A DNA stretch of 64,000 bases from Competibacter_A sp037045685 (GTDB lineage Bacteria; Pseudomonadota; Gammaproteobacteria; Competibacterales; Competibacteraceae): NCBI GenBank assembly GCA_037045685.1, contig JBAOII010000027.1, forward strand, positions 62,001-126,000. The letters run 5' to 3'. Below are positions 9,306 to 17,977 of the stretch, piece after piece (position 1 is the first letter of the stretch; the number at the start of each line of letters is the position of its first letter). A program made the translations under genes and the position numbers. The notes under the pieces are model-generated. The model saw only the letters and a program-made list of their open reading frames with translations. It had not been told where the DNA came from and searched no databases.

Positions 9306-10181
9306 ATGCGGCAACTCAAACTCGGCATCCCCAAAGGCAGTCTGGAAGCCTCCACCATCGCGCTGTTCGGTCAGGCCGGCTGGGCCATCAGCGCCCACAG
9401 CCGCAACTATTTCCCCACCATCAACGACCCCGAGATCGGCTGCGCGCTGGTGCGCTCGCAAGAAATGGCGCCCTACGTCGCCAACGGCACGCTCGACGCC
9501 GGCTTGACCGGGCTGGACTGGATTCTGGAAACCGAGGCGGACGTGGTGGAAATCGCCGAGTTGAGCTATTCGAAAAGCTCGGACCAGCCCGCCCGCTGGG
9601 TGTTGATCGTCCGCGGCGACTCGCCGATCCGCGCGCTGGAGGACCTGGCGGGCAAGCGTATCGCCACCGAGCTGGTCGGCTTCACCAAACGCTATCTGGC
9701 CGAGCGCGGTATCGCGGCCACCGTGGAATTTTCCTGGGGCGCCACCGAGGCTAAAGTGGTCGAAGGCTTGGTGGACGCGGCGGTGGAAATCACCGAAACC
9801 GGCAGCACCATCCGCGCCCACGGCCTGCGCATCGTCTGCGACCTGCTGCACACCACCACCCGCCTGATCGCCAACCGCGCCGCGCTGGCCGATCCCTGGA
9901 AAAAGGCCAAGATCGAGCAAATCGCCCTGCTCGCCCGCGCCGCGCTGGCCGCCCGCAACAAAGTCGCGCTGAAAATGAACGTTCCGGCAGCGCGACTGGA
10001 CCAAGTGGTCCAATTGCTGCCCAGCCTGCACGCGCCCACCGTCAGCCATCTTTACGACCGCGACTGGCTGGCGCTGGAAACCGTGGTGGACGGCGCTCAA
10101 GTCCGCGATCTGATTCCCCGCCTGATCGAGGCGGGCGCCCAAGGCATCCTCGAATACGCGCTAAATAAAATCGTCGGATGA
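9306..10181 (+). CDS. hisG: ATP phosphoribosyltransferase, long form (HisG)
   Basis: HisG catalyses the first step of histidine synthesis, joining ATP and PRPP. At 291 residues with a C-terminal regulatory domain this is the long form, which is feedback-inhibited by histidine without HisZ. It begins RQLKLGIPKGSLE and has the PRPP-binding type segment VDAAVEITETGSTIRAHGL. The C-terminal domain runs from about residue 215 (LPSLHAPTVSHLYD). No other his biosynthesis gene is nearby; hisS at 13911 is a tRNA synthetase. A TTAAACTA sequence about 50 bases upstream resembles a weak -10 element. Confidence 0.95.
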   Translation: MRQLKLGIPKGSLEASTIALFGQAGWAISAHSRNYFPTINDPEIGCALVRSQEMAPYVANGTLDAGLTGLDWILETEADVVEIAELSYSKSSDQPARWVLIVRGDSPIRALEDLAGKRIATELVGFTKRYLAERGIAATVEFSWGATEAKVVEGLVDAAVEITETGSTIRAHGLRIVCDLLHTTTRLIANRAALADPWKKAKIEQIALLARAALAARNKVALKMNVPAARLDQVVQLLPSLHAPTVSHLYDRDWLALETVVDGAQVRDLIPRLIEAGAQGILEYALNKIVG

Positions 10182-10194
10182 TTCGGTCCGTCTT

Positions 10195-10244
10195 CCCGCC
10201 CTTGGCCGCCCGCAGCGATCACGATCGTTGCGGGTCTAGGCGGG
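10195..10244 (+). terminator. Hairpin downstream of hisG
   Basis: An inner stem pairs 10209-10220 with 10223-10234 (12 pairs, one G-U), and an outer CCCGCC/GGCGGG pair encloses it. No T-run follows, so it is a stable hairpin and only a possible terminator. The sequence after it to 10345 is AT-rich with no gene. Confidence 0.4.
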
Positions 10245-10363
10245 CAAGAACGCGAGAGCTTAATGCAAAAGACATAATTTGATAATTATCAATATATTTC
10301 AAATTGTTATCTAGATTATCTCAAAAATACGGCCCTGCCGACGCATTGTCGGCGTCCCCACAT

Positions 10364-10394
10364 TATCGCTAAACTCCCAACTATCGCTAAACTC
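10364..10394 (+). repeat. Tandem 13-base repeat upstream of ndk
   Basis: TATCGCTAAACTC occurs at 10364-10376 and again at 10382-10394, an 18-base period. Each copy contains TAAACT, a -10-like hexamer. The first copy has TTGTCG 18 bases upstream. This could be the ndk promoter with a duplicated element, or a regulator site. Confidence 0.4.
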
Positions 10395-10465
10395 TATTCC
10401 GACCCCGACTACCCGGGTCGGAAGCGCGCCCTCCCCCAACCCGATTTCGCCTTACGGAGCCCCGC

Positions 10466-10897
10466 ATGGCCCTGGAACACACTCTGTCCATCATCAAGCC
10501 CGACGCTGTCGCTCGAAACATCATCGGCAAGATTTACAGCCGTTTCGAGGACCAAGGTCTCCAGATCGTCGCGGCCAAGATGGTCCGCCTGACCCGCGAG
10601 CAAGCGGAAGTCTTCTATGCTGTCCACCGCGAGCGCCCCTTCTACGAAGAACTCATCGCCTACATGACTTCCGGCCCGGTCATGGTCCAAGTTTTGGAAG
10701 GGGAAGACGCCATCGCCAAGAATCGCGAGATCATGGGCGCCACCGACCCCAAGAAGGCGGCGCCCGGCACGATCCGCGCCGATTTCGCCGAGAGCGTGAC
10801 CAACAACGCGGTGCACGGCTCCGATGCATCGGAAACCGCCGCCCACGAAATCGCCTTCTTCTTCGGCCAGTTCGACCTGTGTCCGCACACCGTCTGA
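10466..10897 (+). CDS. ndk: Nucleoside diphosphate kinase
   Basis: The enzyme balances nucleoside triphosphate pools by phosphate transfer through a histidine intermediate. The 143-residue length is standard. It begins MALEHTLSIIKPDAV, and the active-site motif NNAVHGSD contains the phosphorylated histidine. It starts a same-strand run with rlmN 21 bases downstream, an order found in many gammaproteobacteria. Confidence 0.98.
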   Translation: MALEHTLSIIKPDAVARNIIGKIYSRFEDQGLQIVAAKMVRLTREQAEVFYAVHRERPFYEELIAYMTSGPVMVQVLEGEDAIAKNREIMGATDPKKAAPGTIRADFAESVTNNAVHGSDASETAAHEIAFFFGQFDLCPHTV

Positions 10898-10918
10898 ACC
10901 CGAGACCGCGCAACCGCC

Positions 10919-12016
<1,098 letters not shown>

Positions 12017-12029
12017 GGGGCGCCCCGCC

Positions 12030-12779
12030 ATGCGACCATCGCTCCCGTCCACCCTGCTCCTGTCCTTGCTGCTGGCCGGATGCGCCAGCAGCAAGGACGC
12101 CGAGTTCAAGGACAACGTCTCCGAGGCCAACTTCAAGCTGGGCATCGGCTACATGCAGTCCGGCCGCCTCGACGTCGCCACGGAAAAGCTGATCAAGGCC
12201 GTGCAATACAACGAAAATTACCCGGAAGCCCACAACGCCCTCGGCGTTCTCTACGAGGAACTCCGCGAATACGGCCCCGCCGCAACCCACTTCAAGCGGG
12301 CCATCGAGCTGAAACCCGATTACACCTTGGCGAAACTCAATTACGCCCGGCTTCTCTGCACCCGCGAGCCGCTCCGCATCGCCGAAGGCGAGAGCGAGTT
12401 TCAGAGGATCGCCGCCGATCCCACCAGCGCCGGAGCCACCGCCGCCGACGCCTACGCGGGCCTGGGGATTTGCGCGAACAAGCGCGATGACCCCGCTCAG
12501 GCCGAAACCTGGTTTCGCAAGGCGCTCGACCAAAACCCCAACAACTCCAGTGCCTTGTACGGGCTGGCCGAACTCAGCCAAACCCAGGGCAAGATGTTGC
12601 AGGGACGCGCCTTTCTACAGCGCTACCACAGCCAGTCCCGGCCGACCGCGCAAAGCCTTTGGCTGGGCGTCACGATCGAATCGTCCCCCGACGGCGACTC
12701 CCGGATGCTCCAGGAGTATCGCAGCGCATTATTGTCCCAGTTCCCGAACTCCGAAGAAGCCCAACGCCTTAGAAAATAG
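12030..12779 (+). CDS. pilW: Type IV pilus biogenesis/stability lipoprotein PilW (PilF)
   Basis: The 249-residue protein has a lipoprotein signal ending LLLSLLLAGCASS and a series of tetratricopeptide repeats (for example NYPEAHNALGVLYEELREYG and FRKALDQNPNNSSALYGLAE). In this family it pilots the PilQ secretin to the outer membrane. Its place between rlmN and rodZ is the usual one. No other pilus genes are in the window. Confidence 0.93.
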   Translation: MRPSLPSTLLLSLLLAGCASSKDAEFKDNVSEANFKLGIGYMQSGRLDVATEKLIKAVQYNENYPEAHNALGVLYEELREYGPAATHFKRAIELKPDYTLAKLNYARLLCTREPLRIAEGESEFQRIAADPTSAGATAADAYAGLGICANKRDDPAQAETWFRKALDQNPNNSSALYGLAELSQTQGKMLQGRAFLQRYHSQSRPTAQSLWLGVTIESSPDGDSRMLQEYRSALLSQFPNSEEAQRLRK

Positions 12780-12781
12780 CG

Positions 12782-13846
12782 ATGACCATGGCCAACGATA
12801 CCGTACCCGATTGCACCTCCCCGGCCGATTCCGCCGGCGCCGACGCCGAATCGCTGGGCGCGTGGCTGGCGCGGACCCGCGCAGGATATAGCGCCGAACA
12901 GCGCGAGGTCGCCCGTCATCTCGGGCTGAATCCCACCATCATTCAAGCCCTCGAAAGCGACGACTTCGGCCGGCTGGGCCCGCCCGTGTTCGTCCGCGGT
13001 TATCTCAGCCGTTATGCCCGGCTCCTGAACCTGCCCGAACAGGCGGTGCTGGAACGCTACCAGCGCCAGTCGGGCATCTCGCAGGATCCGCCGCCGCTGA
13101 AAGTGGTGCATCCGCTCCGGCGGCAAACCCGGATTCGCGACTTGCGGGGTCCGGTCTATCTGCTGCTGGTGGTCGGAATCGCCTGGACCGCCATCCAGAA
13201 TCTGGACCTGACCGACCTCGACCCCAGCAGCCTGTTCGCGCTGTGGTCGGGCGGCGGCCGGAGCAACCCGCAACCGTCCACCGCTCCCGCGACCACCGTC
13301 GTCAGTCAGACGCACTACCCATTTCAGCCCGCGCCCGGCGAAACGACCGCCACCGCCGCGACGTCCGCGCCGGCACCGCTCGCCGGCGAAGCGCCCTCCT
13401 CGCTCCCCGCCGATACCGGCCGGCCCGCGTCCGGAGCGGCCAACCCGCCCGCTCCCGCGACGCCGACCGCGCCGACATCTTCGGCCGAACCCGCCACCGT
13501 CGCCGGGACACCCGGCGTCGTGACCGCCACCGTCGCCGCCGCGCCGACCGGCACCGGCTCGACCGCAGAAGGCGGCGGCCATTCGGCCGCCGACGCGAGA
13601 CTCCTGCTGGAGTTCAGCAACGACTGCTGGGTGGAGGTGAAAGACGCGCAAGGCAACGTGCTCGTCAACGGCCTGATGAAAGCCAACAGCAACCGCACCA
13701 TCTCGGGATCGGCGCCCTTCAAAGTGACGCTCGGCAACGCGCCCGCCGCCCGGATCCTCCTGGACGACCGCTTGGTCAACACGGAGTTTTACGTGCCCCG
13801 ACGCGGCACGGTCAGCCGCTTCACCCTGGATCGCGGCCAGCCCTGA
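12782..13846 (+). CDS. rodZ: Cytoskeletal regulator RodZ
   Basis: RodZ links the MreB cytoskeleton to the cell envelope. The order here is an N-terminal helix-turn-helix of the Xre type (about residues 25-90, VARHLGLNPTIIQALE), a basic juxtamembrane stretch, a transmembrane segment (GPVYLLLVVGIAWTAIQ), a long Ala/Pro/Thr-rich periplasmic linker, and a DUF4115 domain (LLLEFSNDCWVEVKDAQGN). It begins two bases after pilW stops. In many relatives ispG follows rodZ, but here hisS comes next. Confidence 0.94.
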   Translation: MTMANDTVPDCTSPADSAGADAESLGAWLARTRAGYSAEQREVARHLGLNPTIIQALESDDFGRLGPPVFVRGYLSRYARLLNLPEQAVLERYQRQSGISQDPPPLKVVHPLRRQTRIRDLRGPVYLLLVVGIAWTAIQNLDLTDLDPSSLFALWSGGGRSNPQPSTAPATTVVSQTHYPFQPAPGETTATAATSAPAPLAGEAPSSLPADTGRPASGAANPPAPATPTAPTSSAEPATVAGTPGVVTATVAAAPTGTGSTAEGGGHSAADARLLLEFSNDCWVEVKDAQGNVLVNGLMKANSNRTISGSAPFKVTLGNAPAARILLDDRLVNTEFYVPRRGTVSRFTLDRGQP

Positions 13847-13910
13847 CCCCCGGCGCCGCCTTCGCTCCCGCCGAAGCGGCGCCCCCGCTCGCAACCCCGG
13901 ACCCGAATTC

Positions 13911-15197
13911 ATGGCCAAGCAGTTCCAAGCCATTCGTGGCATGAACGATATCCTGCCCGGCGAATCGGCGCTGTGGCAACGCCTCGAAGCCACCTTGCGG
14001 GAGGTGCTCGCCGGCTACGGCTATCACGAAATTCGTTTGCCCCTGGTCGAAAAAACCGAGCTGTTCGCCCGCTCCATCGGCGAGATCACCGACATCGTCG
14101 AAAAGGAGATGTACACTTTCGCCGACCGCAACGGCGACAGCCTGACCTTGCGCCCCGAGGGTACCGCCGGCTGCGTGCGCGCCTGCGTCGAGCACGGCCT
14201 GCTGCACCACCAGACTCAGCGGCTGTGGTACGCCGGCCCGATGTTCCGCTACGAGAAACCGCAGAAAGGCCGCTATCGTCAATTCCATCAGGTGGGCGCC
14301 GAGGCTTACGGCATGGCCGGCCCCGACATCGACGCCGAATTGATCTGCCTGTCGGCGCGGTTGTGGCGGCGGCTCGGCATCCGTGATGTCACCCTCCAGA
14401 TCAACTCGCTCGGCTCCAGCGCCGCCCGGCTCGCCTATCGCGGGCGGCTGGTGACCTATTTCGCCGCGCGGCGCGACGAGCTGGACGAGGACAGCCGGCG
14501 GCGATTGGACACCAATCCGCTGCGGATTCTGGACAGCAAGAACCCGGCCCTGCGGGCGGTGATCGCGGAAGCGCCGTCCCTGCTCGACCATCTCGACCCC
14601 GAATCCCAGACCCACTTCGCGGAGCTGAGGGCGTTGCTGGACGCCGCCGGGATCGCTTATCAGATCAATCCCCGGCTGGTGCGCGGCCTGGATTATTATT
14701 GCAAGACCGTGTTCGAGTGGGTCACCGATACCCTGGGCGCGCAGGGCACGATTTGCGCCGGCGGCCGCTACGATGGGTTGATCGAGCAGTTGGGCGGCCA
14801 AGCGGTGCCGGGCGTCGGCTTCGCGCTGGGTTTGGAGCGGCTGGTCGCCATGCTCGCCGCCGCCGGCCAGCCCGCCGCCGAACCGGCGCCGCACGCCTAT
14901 CTGATCGCGGTGGGCGACGCGGCCCAACGGCACGGGCTGGCCTTGGCCGAACGCCTGCGCGACCGGCTGCCGGACCTGCGGCTGCGGATGAACTGCGGCG
15001 GGGGCGGGTTCAAGCCGCAGTTTCGCCGGGCCGACGCCAGCGGCGCCCGCTTCGCGCTGATCCTGGGCGAAGCCGAGGTCGCCGCCGGCACCGTGGCGAT
15101 CAAGCCGCTGCGCGCTGCCGAAACCGAACAACTCACGCTTCCCAGCGACCAAGTGGCCGAGTATCTGCGCGCGGCGATGCTGGAAGAACAGGCCTAA
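13911..15197 (+). CDS. hisS: Histidyl-tRNA synthetase
   Basis: A class II aminoacyl-tRNA synthetase that charges tRNA-His. The 428-residue length is normal. It begins KQFQAIRGMNDILPGES and contains motif 2 (MFRYEKPQKGRYRQFHQVG), the histidine-specific LVRGLDYYCKTVFEW and the GVGFALGLERL motif 3, then an anticodon-binding domain. It stands in the standard rodZ-hisS-yfgM-bamB order without ispG. Confidence 0.98.
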   Translation: MAKQFQAIRGMNDILPGESALWQRLEATLREVLAGYGYHEIRLPLVEKTELFARSIGEITDIVEKEMYTFADRNGDSLTLRPEGTAGCVRACVEHGLLHHQTQRLWYAGPMFRYEKPQKGRYRQFHQVGAEAYGMAGPDIDAELICLSARLWRRLGIRDVTLQINSLGSSAARLAYRGRLVTYFAARRDELDEDSRRRLDTNPLRILDSKNPALRAVIAEAPSLLDHLDPESQTHFAELRALLDAAGIAYQINPRLVRGLDYYCKTVFEWVTDTLGAQGTICAGGRYDGLIEQLGGQAVPGVGFALGLERLVAMLAAAGQPAAEPAPHAYLIAVGDAAQRHGLALAERLRDRLPDLRLRMNCGGGGFKPQFRRADASGARFALILGEAEVAAGTVAIKPLRAAETEQLTLPSDQVAEYLRAAMLEEQA

Positions 15198-15230
15198 CCA
15201 ACCGAATGGGCTGTCCGAGGATACCAATCG

Positions 15231-16112
15231 ATGGAACAATACACCGACGACGAACGCGTCGAGGATCTGAAAAAGTGGTGGAAGGAAAACGGCACCAGCA
15301 TCATCGTCGGCATCGGGCTCGGCCTGATCGCGATTTTCGGCTGGCAGTACTGGGGCTCCCACCGCACCGCCCAGGCGGAACAAGCCTCCCAGGCCTATGA
15401 CGCTTTCGTGGCGGCGGCGGAGACACCCGACGCCGACCAGGCCCGGCAACGCGCCCAAACCTTGCTGGCCGATTTCCCGAAATCGCCCTACGCCGCGCTG
15501 GCGGCGCTGCGGCTGGCCAAGCTGGCGGTGGACGGCGGCGATTCCGCCACGGCCAGCCAGCGGCTGGAATGGGTGATCGAAAACGCCCGGCTCGACGAAC
15601 TGAAGGATATCGCCCGGCTGCGGCTGGCGCGGGTGCTCGCCGCCGCCGGTCGGCCATCGGACGCCGAACCGCACTTGACGCGGGTGACGACGCCCAGCCT
15701 GACCGCCGAGCGCGAGGAGCTGCGCGGCGATCTGGCGCTGGCCGGCAACGATCCCGGCAAAGCCAGGATCGCCTATACCGCCGCCTTGGCGGCGAGCGGC
15801 GGCAACGCCCTGTTGCAGCTCAAGCTCGACAGCCTGACTCCGCCGAGCGCCGATTCGGTTGTCCCGGCGCCGGCCGCGCCCCCCGAATCCCCCAAACCGG
15901 AACCCGCGACTCCGGGGGCGGCGCCCGCGCCGCCCGCCGCGCCCCCAGCCGAACCGGCCGTGCCGGTTGCCCCGGCGGCCGTCGCGCCCCCTGCGCCCGC
16001 CGATCCGGCGGCACCCGCTCCGCCCACCGCCGCTCCGCCGGCCCCGGCCATCGATTCCGGAACCGCTCCGGCCCCGGCCACGCCCGCCCCCGCCCCCACC
16101 ACAGGTCAGTAA
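15231..16112 (+). CDS. yfgM: YfgM family tetratricopeptide protein (SecYEG-associated)
   Basis: YfgM is an inner-membrane protein with a periplasmic TPR domain that works with the SecYEG translocon. It begins with the family signature YTDDERVEDLKKWWKENG, followed by one transmembrane helix (IIVGIGLGLIAIFGWQYW) and TPR helices to about residue 200. The last 90 residues are almost entirely Ala and Pro, a low-complexity extension longer than usual. It sits directly before bamB, two bases apart. Confidence 0.92.
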   Translation: MEQYTDDERVEDLKKWWKENGTSIIVGIGLGLIAIFGWQYWGSHRTAQAEQASQAYDAFVAAAETPDADQARQRAQTLLADFPKSPYAALAALRLAKLAVDGGDSATASQRLEWVIENARLDELKDIARLRLARVLAAAGRPSDAEPHLTRVTTPSLTAEREELRGDLALAGNDPGKARIAYTAALAASGGNALLQLKLDSLTPPSADSVVPAPAAPPESPKPEPATPGAAPAPPAAPPAEPAVPVAPAAVAPPAPADPAAPAPPTAAPPAPAIDSGTAPAPATPAPAPTTGQ

Positions 16113-16114
16113 TC

Positions 16115-17275
16115 ATGGTCCGTCGCGCGCTCCCGCTTCTCCTGCTCGTCCTGATTTCCGGCTGTAGCTGGCTCGGTGGCTGGTTCGGCGGTTCCGACCA
16201 ATCGATCCCACCCGCCCCCTTGAAACCGATCGCCGACACGGCCGGCGCCCGGCAAATCTGGGAAACCCGGGTGGGGTCCGGCGCCGGAGACCAGTTCATC
16301 CGACTGGCTCCAGCGCTCGCGGACGGGCGGATTTACGCCGCCAGCCACGACGGCACGGTGGTGGCGCTCGACGCGCTCGGCGGTCAGCGGCTGTGGCAAG
16401 CCGACACCAAGCTGCCCATCACCGGCGGCGTCGGCCTGAGCGACAACGAATTGGTTTTGGTCGGCACCGACAAGGGTCAAGTGGTGGCCTTGCGCCAAGC
16501 GGATGGCCAGGAAGCCTGGCGAGCCACGGTCTCCAGCGAGGTGCTGGCGCCGCCGCGCGCCGCCAGAGGCATCGTGGTCGTCCGTACCGGCGACGGCAAA
16601 TTCACCGGCCTCGATGCCCGTTCCGGGGAACGGCGCTGGATTTCCGCCCACGCCCTGCCGGCGCTCAGCCTGCGCGGCAACGCCCCGCCGGTGATCGTCC
16701 AAAACCTGGTCGTCGCCGGTTTGGAGACCGGCAAGCTGCTGGTGCTATCCCTGGACCGAGGATTGCCTCTCACCGAAAAAACCATCGCCCCGCCGCGCGG
16801 CCGCACCGAAATCGAGCGGTTGATCGACATCGACTCGGAACCCAAGGCTTTCGGCGACACGCTTTATCTGGTCGCTTATCGCGGCAGCGTCGCCGCCATC
16901 GACATGCGCGGCGGCAACCCGGTCTGGAACCGCCCGCTGTCCAGCCACGCCGGGCTCGACGTGGACGACCGGCGGGTTTACGTCAGCGACGACACCGACG
17001 CGGTGCAAGCCCTGGACCGGCGCGACGGCGGCACGCTCTGGCAGCAGGCCGAGCTGAGCGGCCGCCGGTTGACCGCTCCGGCCGCCACCGAGAACCATGT
17101 GGTCGTCGGCGATTTCGAGGGCTATCTGCACTGGCTGGACAAGAGCGACGGCCGCATCGTCGGCCGGATTCGCGCCGCCGGCAACGGCTTCAGCGCGCCG
17201 CCCATCACGGCCGGCAACATCGTGTTCGTGTACGGCAATAACGGCACCTTGGGCGCCTTCCGGGCCGGAGGTTGA
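16115..17275 (+). CDS. bamB: Outer membrane assembly lipoprotein BamB
   Basis: BamB is a beta-propeller lipoprotein of the BAM complex that inserts outer-membrane proteins. The 386-residue protein has a lipobox (LVLISGCSW) and repeated PQQ-type blades (for example DGTVVALDALGGQRLWQ and RGSVAAIDMRGGNPVWN). The start at 16115 puts the signal peptide at the N-terminus; the frame stays open upstream but has no family sequence. In many relatives der follows, but here a MarC-family gene does. Confidence 0.95.
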   Translation: MVRRALPLLLLVLISGCSWLGGWFGGSDQSIPPAPLKPIADTAGARQIWETRVGSGAGDQFIRLAPALADGRIYAASHDGTVVALDALGGQRLWQADTKLPITGGVGLSDNELVLVGTDKGQVVALRQADGQEAWRATVSSEVLAPPRAARGIVVVRTGDGKFTGLDARSGERRWISAHALPALSLRGNAPPVIVQNLVVAGLETGKLLVLSLDRGLPLTEKTIAPPRGRTEIERLIDIDSEPKAFGDTLYLVAYRGSVAAIDMRGGNPVWNRPLSSHAGLDVDDRRVYVSDDTDAVQALDRRDGGTLWQQAELSGRRLTAPAATENHVVVGDFEGYLHWLDKSDGRIVGRIRAAGNGFSAPPITAGNIVFVYGNNGTLGAFRAGG

Positions 17276-17328
17276 TCCGATCTCCCCGCCCCAGGTCGAA
17301 GGGTGGGGCGCGGATCGCGGCAACCGCC

Positions 17329-17964
17329 ATGTTGGATCAACTCGTTCCCGTCTTCGTGACCTTTCTGGTCGTGATCGACCCGATCGGCGTCGCCCCGATC
17401 TTCGCGGCGCTGACCCGCGGCGGCAACGACCGCTACCGGCGGCGCATGGCGCTCAAGGGCACCTTCATCGCCACCCTCATCCTGTTGTTTTTCGCCCTCA
17501 CCGGCGATGCCCTGCTCCGGCTGCTGGGCATCAGTTTGGCCGCGTTCCGGGTCAGCGGCGGCGCCCTGCTGTTTCTGCTGGCCATCGACATGGTGTTCGC
17601 CCGCCCCTCCGGCCTGCGCTCGACCACGGTGCGGGAGCAGGAGGAAGCGCAGTACAAGGACGATATTTCGGTGTTCCCGCTGGCTTTTCCCCTGCTGGCC
17701 GGCCCCGGCACCCTGACCACCATCCTGCTGCTCACCAGCGGCTTGCGGCCGGGGGAGCAGCCCTGGCTGTTTTTCGGCCTGCTGGGCGTGCTGCTGGGCG
17801 TGCTGCTGCTGACCCTGTCGGCCCTGTTGCTGGCGCCGCGACTGACCAAGTTGCTCGGCGAAACCGGCGCCAACGTCGTGGACCGCTTGCTGGGCGTGAT
17901 CCTGGCGGCGCTGGCGGTGCAATTCGTGCTCGAAGGGTTGCGCGCCGGCCTGCTCGGCGCCTGA
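17329..17964 (+). CDS. MarC family integral membrane protein
   Basis: The 211-residue protein has about six transmembrane helices and the family's opening DQLVPVFVTFLVVIDPIGVAPIF. PLAFPLLAGPGTLTTILLL is the second conserved stretch. Despite the name, the family's transport role is not established. The ATG at 17329 is chosen because the sequence before it is not hydrophobic and overlaps bamB. A short inverted repeat (17287-17293 with 17304-17310) lies in the gap after bamB. Confidence 0.9.
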   Translation: MLDQLVPVFVTFLVVIDPIGVAPIFAALTRGGNDRYRRRMALKGTFIATLILLFFALTGDALLRLLGISLAAFRVSGGALLFLLAIDMVFARPSGLRSTTVREQEEAQYKDDISVFPLAFPLLAGPGTLTTILLLTSGLRPGEQPWLFFGLLGVLLGVLLLTLSALLLAPRLTKLLGETGANVVDRLLGVILAALAVQFVLEGLRAGLLGA

Positions 17965-17977
17965 CGGGCCGGCCGCC

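Noticed and set aside
8643..10142. 499-codon open frame covering nfi and opposite hisG
   Set aside because: Frame-shifted shadow of nfi and hisG; both real genes are well supported.
15569..16114. N-terminal extension of bamB
   Set aside because: Arg-rich shadow of yfgM; the lipoprotein signal starts at 16115.
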